Positions 5,236-13,500 of a stretch of DNA of 15,175 bases are shown here, in pieces (positions within the stretch are counted from its first letter, which is position 1; each line of letters starts with the position of its first letter). The DNA lies in assembly GCA_964595785.1 (NCBI GenBank), contig CAZQRO010000053.1, positions 1-15,175 on the forward strand. The letters run 5' to 3'. The stretch is from Bovifimicola sp964595785. Lineage in GTDB: Bacteria > Bacillota > Clostridia > Lachnospirales > Lachnospiraceae. The notes beneath the pieces were generated by a model. That model searched no databases, was not told the DNA's origin, and worked only from the letters and a program-made list of their open reading frames with translations. The translations under genes were made by a program, and so were the position numbers.

Positions 5236-5964
5236 GTGGCTAAAAGTGAAGATTTAAGTAATTTGAAAATACCTAATCATGTGGCGATTATTTTAGATGG
5301 CAATGGCAGATGGGCTAAGAAACGTTTTATGCCTAGAAATTATGGACATATGCAGGGAGCAAAAGTAGTTGAGCAAATTTGTGAGGATGCTGATAGTGTT
5401 GGTATCAAGTATCTTACGGTTTATGCTTTTTCAACGGAAAACTGGAACAGACCACAGGATGAGGTAGATGCTTTAATGAAACTGCTCAGAAATTATTTAA
5501 AGGACTGTATTAAACGTGCCAATAATAATAATATGAGAGTAAGAGTAATTGGTGAAAAATCAAGATTAAGCGATGATATAAAAAATAAAATAGATGAGCT
5601 TATGGAATGTTCTAAGAACAATACGGGATTAAATTTTACGATTGCACTTAATTACGGAAGCCGGGATGAAATTATAAGGGCTGTTAAAAATATATCAGAA
5701 GATGTGAAAGATGGTAAGATAAGTGTTGAAAGTATAGATAATGCGCTTATTTCAGATTATCTTGATACGAAGGGAGTTCCTGACCCTGATTTGCTTATAC
5801 GAACCAGTGGTGAAGAGAGAATTTCAAACTTTTTATTATGGCAGTCAGCCTATACTGAATTCTATTTCACAGATGTACTCTGGCCTGACTTTAATAAGGC
5901 AGAATTAATTAAGGCTGTTAAAAAGTACAGTGAAAGAGACAGAAGATTTGGAAAGGTTAAATAA
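5236..5964 (+). CDS. uppS: Undecaprenyl diphosphate synthase (cis-prenyltransferase)
   Basis: This enzyme adds isopentenyl diphosphate units to farnesyl diphosphate in cis to make the C55 lipid carrier for peptidoglycan and other wall polymers. GTG 5236 is chosen because GGAGG (5223-5227) lies 8 bases before it; the earlier in-frame TTG 5221 overlaps that site. The protein has 242 residues. Motifs are HVAIILDGNGRWAKKR with catalytic D21, RNYGHMQGAK, TVYAFSTENWNRP, LNYGSRDEI, and the C-terminal block DPDLLIRTSGEERISNFLLW followed by YTEFYFTDVLWPDF. The weaker GTG start and the hairpin upstream may lower its output. dxr and ispG downstream supply its isoprenoid precursors. Confidence 0.96.
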   Translation: MAKSEDLSNLKIPNHVAIILDGNGRWAKKRFMPRNYGHMQGAKVVEQICEDADSVGIKYLTVYAFSTENWNRPQDEVDALMKLLRNYLKDCIKRANNNNMRVRVIGEKSRLSDDIKNKIDELMECSKNNTGLNFTIALNYGSRDEIIRAVKNISEDVKDGKISVESIDNALISDYLDTKGVPDPDLLIRTSGEERISNFLLWQSAYTEFYFTDVLWPDFNKAELIKAVKKYSERDRRFGKVK

Positions 5965-5976
5965 GGTGCGAAACGA

Positions 5977-6810
5977 ATGTCAGTTATTAATAAACTTATG
6001 ACAAAATCTTTTCTAGAGAGACTTATCAGCGGAATTATTATTGTGATAATTGCACTTGTAACTATCATTATAGGGAAAGATTTACTGCTCGCAACAGTAG
6101 TGGCAATTTCAGTGATGGGATTTTATGAACTTACAAAGGTATTTAATCTGCATTGGAAGTTACCGGGAATTTTAGGATATGTTGCTACAATAGCATATTA
6201 TGCGATAATCAGATTAGAATATAATGAATATTTAATAGTGTTTTTTATAGTATATTTAGTTGCACTAATGGGAATATATGTATTTGCATTTCCTAAGTTC
6301 AAAGCGGAAGATATTATGGTATGTTTCTTTGGAATGTTTTATGTAGTATTAATGCTTTCGTATATTTATCAGGTTAGAATGATGAAAGATGGTGCTTATA
6401 TAGTCTGGCTTATCTTCTTATGTTCATGGGGATGTGATACATGTGCATATCTCGTGGGGGTAATGTTTGGAAAGCATAAAATGGCACCGGTGTTAAGTCC
6501 TAAGAAATCTATTGAAGGTGGAATCGGAGGCGTTGTTGGAGCAGCACTTTTAGGTTTTGCATATGCAGCTATTTTTAAAGATAAAATAGCATTAGATAAT
6601 ATTAATATTATTTTTCCGATAGTATGTGCGGTTGGTGGAATTATTTCACAGATAGGTGATTTAACGGCATCAGGAATTAAAAGAAATCATGATATTAAAG
6701 ATTACAGTAAGTTAATACCGGGACACGGTGGAATCTTAGACAGATTTGACAGTGTTATTATTACAGCTCCGATTATATTTTATCTGGTAACATTTTTAGG
6801 AAAGATATAA
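5977..6810 (+). CDS. cdsA: Phosphatidate cytidylyltransferase (CDP-diacylglycerol synthase)
   Basis: This integral membrane enzyme makes CDP-diacylglycerol from phosphatidic acid and CTP, the branch point for phosphatidylglycerol, cardiolipin and other phospholipids. The 277 residues hold about eight hydrophobic spans starting near residue 18 (LISGIIIVIIALVTIII). The C-terminal third carries the family features: SPKKSIEGGIGGVVGA, then GIISQIGDLTASGIKRNHDI, and the signature KDYSKLIPGHGGILDRFDS with its invariant aspartates. The start is supported by AAGGTG overlapping the uppS stop. Only 12 bases separate the genes, so they are co-transcribed; the uppS-cdsA pair is a widespread bacterial arrangement. 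Confidence 0.95.
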   Translation: MSVINKLMTKSFLERLISGIIIVIIALVTIIIGKDLLLATVVAISVMGFYELTKVFNLHWKLPGILGYVATIAYYAIIRLEYNEYLIVFFIVYLVALMGIYVFAFPKFKAEDIMVCFFGMFYVVLMLSYIYQVRMMKDGAYIVWLIFLCSWGCDTCAYLVGVMFGKHKMAPVLSPKKSIEGGIGGVVGAALLGFAYAAIFKDKIALDNINIIFPIVCAVGGIISQIGDLTASGIKRNHDIKDYSKLIPGHGGILDRFDSVIITAPIIFYLVTFLGKI

Positions 6811-6927
6811 CTGGTTAGAATTTAAAGGGAATACTGTATGGGAAATACAGAATTAATAAAGGTTTAGAATTTGATTATATAAAATACTTAAATATAAAAT
6901 GGATTTACCAGACGAGGAGGCAATTGA

Positions 6928-8079
6928 ATGAAGAATATATCAATTCTTGGTTCAACCGGTTCAATAGGAACACAGGCACTTGATATAGTAAGGAATAATA
7001 ATGACATTAAAGTAGCAGCACTTGCAGCAGGCAGTAATATTGATATGTTAGAAAAGCAGATAAGGGAATTTGAGCCACAATTAGCCTGTGTATTTAATGA
7101 AAATAAGGCAGCAGAATTAAAGATAAAAGTTAAGGATACAGACACTAAGATTGTTTCAGGCATGGAAGGCTTGATTGAAACGGCAGTGATTGAAACAGCA
7201 GATATGGTGCTTACGGCAGTTGTGGGTATGATAGGCATAAGACCGACTATAGCAGCAATTAAAGCACATAAAGATATTGCATTGGCTAATAAAGAGACTT
7301 TAGTGACGGCAGGACATATAATTATGCCGCTTGCAAAGGAATGTGGTGTCAGTATACTTCCTGTGGACAGTGAACACAGTGCGATATTTCAGTCATTACA
7401 GGGTAATAAAAAGAGTCAGGTGAGTAAAATTATTCTTACGGCATCAGGCGGTCCTTTTAGAAATATGAAGGCAGCTGAACTTAAAAATGTAACAGTGGCA
7501 GATGCACTTAAGCATCCTAACTGGTCTATGGGCAGAAAGATAACCATAGATTCTGCTACAATGGTGAATAAAGGTCTGGAAGTTATAGAAGCAAAATGGC
7601 TCTTTGATGTGGATTTTGATGATATAGAGGTGGTTATTCAGCCTCAGAGTCTTATTCATTCAATGGTAGAATATGTTGATGGCGGAATTATGGCACAACT
7701 TGGTACGCCTGATATGAAATTGCCGATTCAATATGCATTTTTTTATCCTGACAGACGTCCTTTAGACGGAAAAAGAGTTAATTTTTTTGATATTGCAGGC
7801 ATAAGTTTTTATAAACCGGACAGAGAGACATTTAAGGGATTTGACCTTGCATTTAAAGCAGGTAAAACAGGTGGTTCCATGACGACAGTATATAATGCAG
7901 CAAATGAATTAGCAGTAAGCAAGTTTCTTAATGAAGAAATTAAGTTTTTAGATATACCGGAACTTATAGAGGCAGCAATGAGCCGCCATACAGTAATAGC
8001 ACATCCTACTTTAGAACAGATACTTGATACGGAGCAGGAAGCATATGAAATTGTTAATGAGACAGTTAAAAGGTTATAA
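6928..8079 (+). CDS. dxr: 1-deoxy-D-xylulose 5-phosphate reductoisomerase
   Basis: This enzyme converts 1-deoxyxylulose 5-phosphate to 2-C-methylerythritol 4-phosphate with NADPH, the committed step of the MEP isoprenoid pathway. A very good GAGGAGG lies just upstream of the ATG. The 383 residues match the family (about 380-400). Motifs in order are the NADPH-binding GSTGSIGTQALDIV (residues 8-21), ANKETLVTAG, metal ligands D147 and E149 in PVDSEHSAIFQS, LTASGGPF, HPNWSMGRKITIDSATMVNK with the third metal-binding glutamate E218, QPQSLIHSMVEY, and the C-terminal YNAANELAV. All catalytic residues are present. A 117-base gap separates it from cdsA, so it could have its own weak promoter, but I see no convincing one. 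Confidence 0.97.
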   Translation: MKNISILGSTGSIGTQALDIVRNNNDIKVAALAAGSNIDMLEKQIREFEPQLACVFNENKAAELKIKVKDTDTKIVSGMEGLIETAVIETADMVLTAVVGMIGIRPTIAAIKAHKDIALANKETLVTAGHIIMPLAKECGVSILPVDSEHSAIFQSLQGNKKSQVSKIILTASGGPFRNMKAAELKNVTVADALKHPNWSMGRKITIDSATMVNKGLEVIEAKWLFDVDFDDIEVVIQPQSLIHSMVEYVDGGIMAQLGTPDMKLPIQYAFFYPDRRPLDGKRVNFFDIAGISFYKPDRETFKGFDLAFKAGKTGGSMTTVYNAANELAVSKFLNEEIKFLDIPELIEAAMSRHTVIAHPTLEQILDTEQEAYEIVNETVKRL

Positions 8080-8094
8080 GAATTGGAGGTTACA

Positions 8095-9366
8095 ATGAGT
8101 ATAGTATTATCTTTGATTGTATTTAGTATATTGGTACTTATACATGAATTTGGCCATTTTCTTCTGGCTAAGAAAAATGGTATAGGAGTAACAGAATTTT
8201 CTCTTGGAATGGGTCCTAGAATTGTAAGTTTTAATAAAGGCGGAACAAAATATTCATGGAAACTGATACCATTTGGCGGTTCATGCATGATGGTAGGTGA
8301 AGATGACGAAAGTGAAAGAGAAGATGCATTTGATAAGAAATCAGTATGGGCGAGAATATCTGTTGTGGCAGCAGGACCAATATTTAACTTTGTTTTAGCT
8401 CTTGTATTGTCTATTGTATACATTGGCTTAGAAGGGTATGACCAGGCTGCGGTTACTAATGTAAATGAAGGATATGCAGCAGAAACGGCAGGACTTAAAG
8501 AAGGAGATGTTATCACTGAATATGATGGCAAAAATATTGTCATTAGGAGGGATTTGTGGCTTTACCAGTATATAAATCCTGTTGATAAAAAACCTGTAAA
8601 AGTAAAATATGAAAGAGACGGAAAAGAATATACCACAACCATAACACCTAGTGAATATTATAGCATGGGAATAAGTTATGTTCCGAATAAAGATGAATGT
8701 AAGATAACAGTGACAGAAGGTTCACCGATAGCAGGTGCCGGTGTGAAGAGTGATGATATAATCGTGGGTATCGATGGAACAGAAATTACTTCTGGAGAAA
8801 GTCTTAACGAGTATATGTCTGCCAATCCGATGAATGGCTCAGAAATGACTATAACAACATCAAGAGACGGAAAAGAGTCAGATTATAAAGTAACACCTAA
8901 GAAAGCCGGATATACGGAAGGTTTTTCGTATGGTATTCGTGTTAAGGCTAATCCACTCCAGGTAATCAGATACAGTTTTACAGAACTTCGATATGATATG
9001 GAAGCCACCTTATCGGGATTTAAATTGTTATTTACAGGCAAGGCTGATAAAGATGATGTGGCAGGACCCGTTGGAATTGTTAAACTTGTAGGTGATTCCT
9101 ATGAGGAAACCAAAGACTATGGGGCATATTATGTATTTTTACAGATTTCATATCTGATAATATTATTTAGTGTTAACTTAGGTGTGATTAATCTGCTGCC
9201 ATTCCCGGCATTAGACGGTGGAAGACTTGTATTCCTGTTTATTGAGGTAATACGAGGGAAAGCAGTTCCAAAAGAGAAGGAAGCAATGGTTCATTTCGCG
9301 GGAATGATAGTGTTAATGATATTAATGGTATTGATTTTATTTAACGATATAGGTAAATTTTTCTAA
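8095..9366 (+). CDS. rseP: Site-2 family membrane zinc metalloprotease (RseP/RasP-like)
   Basis: These intramembrane proteases cut membrane-embedded anti-sigma factors, signal peptides and division proteins after a first cut outside the membrane. ATG 8095 follows GGAGG (8085-8089) by 5 bases; the in-frame TTG 8083 lies before that site and is rejected. The 423 residues carry the zinc motif HEFGH (17-21) in the first membrane span and the third zinc ligand in NLLPFPALDGG (N366, D374) in a late span. Between them are two PDZ-like domains, at about 120-190 (GYAAETAGLKEGDVITEYDG) and about 200-275 (GSPIAGAGVKSDDIIVGIDG). A final hydrophobic span (MIVLMILMVLILF) closes the protein. It starts 15 bases after dxr, in the typical Firmicute order dxr-rseP-ispG-polC. 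Confidence 0.95.
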   Translation: MSIVLSLIVFSILVLIHEFGHFLLAKKNGIGVTEFSLGMGPRIVSFNKGGTKYSWKLIPFGGSCMMVGEDDESEREDAFDKKSVWARISVVAAGPIFNFVLALVLSIVYIGLEGYDQAAVTNVNEGYAAETAGLKEGDVITEYDGKNIVIRRDLWLYQYINPVDKKPVKVKYERDGKEYTTTITPSEYYSMGISYVPNKDECKITVTEGSPIAGAGVKSDDIIVGIDGTEITSGESLNEYMSANPMNGSEMTITTSRDGKESDYKVTPKKAGYTEGFSYGIRVKANPLQVIRYSFTELRYDMEATLSGFKLLFTGKADKDDVAGPVGIVKLVGDSYEETKDYGAYYVFLQISYLIILFSVNLGVINLLPFPALDGGRLVFLFIEVIRGKAVPKEKEAMVHFAGMIVLMILMVLILFNDIGKFF

Positions 9367-9376
9367 ATACTAATTG

Positions 9377-9418
9377 AGGTGCTTTAAGTTTCATAAATGA
9401 GGCTTGCAAAAAGCACTT
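9377..9418 (+). other. Long imperfect hairpin in the rseP-ispG spacer
   Basis: AGGTGCTTT (9377-9385) pairs with AAAGCACTT (9410-9418), one wobble. Directly inside it AAGTTTCAT (9386-9394) pairs with ATGAGGCTT (9397-9405), two wobbles, leaving a small loop and one GCAA bulge. The structure fills almost the whole 69-base spacer and ends 6 bases before the ispG GGAGG. There is no U-run after it, so it is not a standard terminator. RNA processing, stability or translational control of ispG is possible; this is inferred from structure alone. Confidence 0.5.
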
Positions 9419-9435
9419 AGGAATGGAGGCAAAAT

Positions 9436-10494
9436 ATGTTTCGTGATAATACAAAGGTAATTAGAATTGGTGACAGAGTTATTGGCGGCGGCAATGATAT
9501 TCTCATTCAGTCCATGACTAATACAAAGACAGAAGATGTAGAATCTACAGTTAATCAGATTAAGGAACTGACAATTGCAGGCTGTGACATTATAAGATGT
9601 GCAGTTCCTACAATGGAGGCTGCGTTAGCGTTTAAAGAGATAAAAAAACAGATTACCATTCCTATTGTGGCAGACATACATTTTGATTACAGACTGGCAA
9701 TTGCAGCAATGGAAAATGGGGCTGATAAAATCAGAATTAATCCCGGAAATATTGGTTCAATTGACAAAGTAAAAGCGGTAGTTGATGTGGCTAAGGAAAG
9801 AGATATTCCTATAAGAATTGGTGTCAACAGTGGCTCTTTGGAAAAGGAAATACTTGATAAATATGGTCATGTAACAGCAGAAGGTATTGTGGAAAGCGCA
9901 CTTAATAAAGTTAAGTTAGTAGAGGACTTAGGTTACGATAATCTTGTAATTAGTATTAAATCTTCTGATGTAATGATGTGTGTCAAAGCACATGAGTTAA
10001 TTGCTGCTAAGACAAATTATCCTCTGCATGTGGGAATTACTGAATCAGGAACCCTGTATTCAGGTAATATCAAGTCATCAGTTGGTCTTGGAATTATCTT
10101 GAATGAAGGAATCGGAGATACTATCAGAGTATCACTCACAGGTGCACCGGTAGAAGAGATTAGAACAGCAAATCTTATTCTTAAGACTCTTAGTATAAGA
10201 AAAGGCGGAATAAGTGTGGTATCCTGCCCAACATGTGGCAGAACACAGATAGATTTGATATCATTAGCGAATAAAGTTGAAAAGATTGTGGAGAAGTATC
10301 ATGCAGATTTGAAAATTGCCGTAATGGGCTGTGCTGTTAATGGTCCGGGTGAAGCTAAAGAGGCTGATTTAGGCATTGCAGGCGGACATGGAGAAGGACT
10401 CATTATTAAGAAAGGTGAAATAATAAGAAAGGTTTCGGAAGAATATTTATTAGAACAATTCGAGGAAGAACTTAAGAGCATGTGTGCAGATTAA
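9436..10494 (+). CDS. ispG: 4-hydroxy-3-methylbut-2-en-1-yl diphosphate synthase (flavodoxin/ferredoxin)
   Basis: IspG (GcpE) reduces 2-C-methylerythritol cyclodiphosphate to HMBPP, the penultimate MEP-pathway step, using a 4Fe-4S cluster. GGAGG at 9425-9429 lies 6 bases before the ATG. The 352 residues are the short bacterial form without the middle insert domain. The TIM-barrel part shows DILIQSMTNTKTED, DIIRCAVPTMEAA, VADIHFDYRLA, KIRINPGNIG, RIGVNSGSL and LHVGITESG. The cluster domain has CPTCGR (C264, C267) and GCAVNGPGE (C299, E306), the three cysteines and one glutamate that ligate the cluster in this family. It acts in the same pathway as dxr two genes upstream. Confidence 0.97.
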   Translation: MFRDNTKVIRIGDRVIGGGNDILIQSMTNTKTEDVESTVNQIKELTIAGCDIIRCAVPTMEAALAFKEIKKQITIPIVADIHFDYRLAIAAMENGADKIRINPGNIGSIDKVKAVVDVAKERDIPIRIGVNSGSLEKEILDKYGHVTAEGIVESALNKVKLVEDLGYDNLVISIKSSDVMMCVKAHELIAAKTNYPLHVGITESGTLYSGNIKSSVGLGIILNEGIGDTIRVSLTGAPVEEIRTANLILKTLSIRKGGISVVSCPTCGRTQIDLISLANKVEKIVEKYHADLKIAVMGCAVNGPGEAKEADLGIAGGHGEGLIIKKGEIIRKVSEEYLLEQFEEELKSMCAD

Positions 10495-10513
10495 GTGAAA
10501 GGCTGGGGTAACA

Positions 10514-13500
10514 TTGGAATCAAAGTATTTTTTTGAAGTATTTGACGGAATAAAAACAGACGAAAAATTGCAGGAACTCTTTAGTGACATAATGGTTAAG
10601 CGAATAGTAAATAACCGCGCTAAGAGTTCTATTCGCATTTATATAGACAGTAACAGACTCATACATAAATCAGATATATATAAGATGGAAAAAGCCATTG
10701 CTGTCATGCTTCGAGGCAAGGCAGCCATAAAGATTATGGAGCATTTTAATCTGTCAAGCCAGTATAATTCAGAGAATCTCTTTAAAATGTATAAAGACAG
10801 CATAATGCTTGAGTTATATAATTACAGCAGAATGGAATACAGTATGCTTAATAAAGCCGAAATAACATTTGATGGCGATATTATGAATATTAAACTGGCA
10901 GATACAGTGGTGGCAGAGGACAAGTCTGCTGAATTAAAGAGAATATTAGAGAAAATCTTTAATGAAAGATGCGGAATAGCTACGGAAATAAGATATGAAT
11001 TTGTGGAAGTCACTGAAAATAAGTATGAAAAGATTAATGAATTAAAGATGAAGCAGGAAGTTGATGCCATTATTTCAGGCATCACTAAAAGTATGTCTAA
11101 TCATAATGGTGAAGAGACAGGTAACGGTGAGCAAAAAGAGGAGAAAAGTGGTGCAAAACAGGCATCGGCTGCTAAGAAGGACTTTGTACCGAGAAATGAA
11201 TACAAGGGAAAATCAGAGGGTGGATACCAGCGAAGAGAAGGCGGATTTAGCAGAGGCTTTAAGCGCTCATATAATCCTGATGTCCTGTATGGCAGAGAAT
11301 TTGAAGGACAGAGCATTAATCTGCATGAAATTGAAGGTGAAATGGGAGAAGTTACCGTCAGAGGACAGATTATAGATATAGAGGAACGCCCAATCAAAGG
11401 CGAAAGAACAATATTAAGTATTATAATTTCTGATTTTACAGATTCCATTGTTGTAAAACTTTTTATGAAAGATGAGAACCTTAAAGAGTTTTATGATGGT
11501 ATTAAAAAGGGAATGTTTGTAAGAGTAAAAGGTATTACGATAGTAGATAAGTTTGACAATGATTTGATAATTAACTCGGTTTCGGGAATTATGAGAACAT
11601 CAGATTTCACTGTAAAGCGAATGGATACAAGTGTAGAGAAAAGAGTGGAACTTCACTGTCATACAAAGTTAAGTGATATGGACGGTGTGGCAGATGTAAA
11701 AGACCTTATTGCCAGAGCAAAGGAATGGGGACATAATGCCCTTGCCATTACAGACCACGGAGTAGTTCAGGGATTTACAGAAGCATGGCATGCCCTTCAG
11801 AAATTAGAAGGCAAATTCGGTTTTAAGGAAATGTTTGACTTTAAAATGTTATACGGTGTAGAGGCATATCTTGTAGATGATTTAAAAACTGTGGTTACGA
11901 ATTCTAAGAATCAGAGCCTTGATGATGACTATGTAGTATTTGATATTGAGACTACAGGATTTAGCCCGTTATATAACAAAATAATAGAAATTGGTGCAGT
12001 GAAAGTATCTAAGGGTGAAATTGTAGATAAATTCAGTACATTTATTAATCCTGAAGAACCTATCCCTTACAGAATTGAACAGCTGACAGGAATAAGTGAT
12101 AATATGGTTATGGATGCTCCTTTAGTAGAGAATATTCTTCCGAAGTTTCTTGAATTCAGTGAAGGATGTGTAATGGTTGCACATAATGCTGATTTTGATA
12201 TGAGTTTTATAATAAGTGAAGGGAAGAAAATAGGAATAGAGAAGACATATACTATTGTGGATACAGTTGCACTTGCAAGAATGTTACTTCCACAGATTAG
12301 TAAATATAAGTTAGACAATGTTGCAAAAGCCTTAAATGTATCTTTAGAAAATCATCACAGAGCCGTAGATGATGCGGGCTGTACGGCAGAAATATTTGTA
12401 AAGTTTATAGAAATGCTTAAAGTCAGGGATATATCTTCATTAGACGCTATTAATGAAATGGGTACAACGAGTGTTGGCAGAATCAAGAAACTGCCGACAC
12501 ATCATGCCATAATTATTGCTACAAATGAAATAGGGCGTGTGCATTTATATGAACTGGTTTCTAATTCTAATATTGATTATTTCAGCAGACAGCCAAGGAT
12601 TCCTAAAAGTGACTATCTGAAACATCAGGAAGGGCTTATTATAGGTTCTGCCTGTGAAGCAGGTGAACTGTATCAAGCAATTGTGGGCGGTAAGAGTGAT
12701 GAAGAGATAACAAGACTTGTAGAATTCTATGATTATCTGGAGATTCAGCCGCTTGGCAATAATGAGTTCATGTTAGAAAGTGATAAATATTCTGTAAGTA
12801 CCATGGAAGAATTACAGGATATTAACAGAAAGATTGTAAAACTTGGAGAACAGTTTAATAAATTAGTAGTTGCCACTTGTGATGTACATTTCCTAGACCC
12901 ACAGGACGAGGTGTACAGACGTATTATTATGGCATGTAAGGGATTTAAAGATGCTGATAAGCAGGCACCGTTATACCTTAGAACAACAGATGAGATGTTA
13001 GAGGAATTCAGGTACTTAGGCAGTGATAAGGCATATGAAGTAGTAGTTACTAATACGAACAAGATAGCAGATATGGTGGAAAATATGTTTCCTGTATGTC
13101 CTGATAAATGTCCACCCATCATTGATAATTCTGAAAATATCCTTAGAGACATATGTTATGAGACAGCACATAATATGTATGGCGATAATCTGCCTGAAAT
13201 AGTAACGGAGCGACTAGAAAGAGAGCTGAATTCCATTATTTCAAATGGATTTGCAGTTATGTACATAATTGCACAGAAACTTGTGTGGAAATCTAATGAA
13301 GACGGATATCTGGTAGGCTCGAGAGGTTCTGTCGGTTCATCGTTTGTGGCTACAATGGCAGGTATAACAGAGGTTAATCCGTTAAGTCCGCATTATTACT
13401 GTAAGAAATGTCATTTCTATGATTTTGATTCACCGGAAGTTAAAAAGTACACTGGCGGTGCAGGGTGTGATATGCCGGACAGAAAGTGTCCTGAATGTGG

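Noticed and set aside
6811..6927. Promoter or terminator in the cdsA-dxr spacer
   Set aside because: CTGTAT (6834-6839) pairs with ATACAG (6845-6850) but there is no U-run, and the AT-rich stretch near 6870-6900 has no -35/-10 pair better than background.
7809..8543. Minus-strand open frame of 244 codons across dxr and rseP
   Set aside because: It lies antisense to two genes with complete conserved motifs. Its translation is Ser/Pro/Ile-rich, typical of an antisense shadow of AT-rich coding DNA, and there is no ribosome site or family motif.
11061..11375. Alternative + frame of 104 codons inside polC
   Set aside because: It overlaps the low-complexity PolC linker in another frame; no ribosome site and no recognisable domain.
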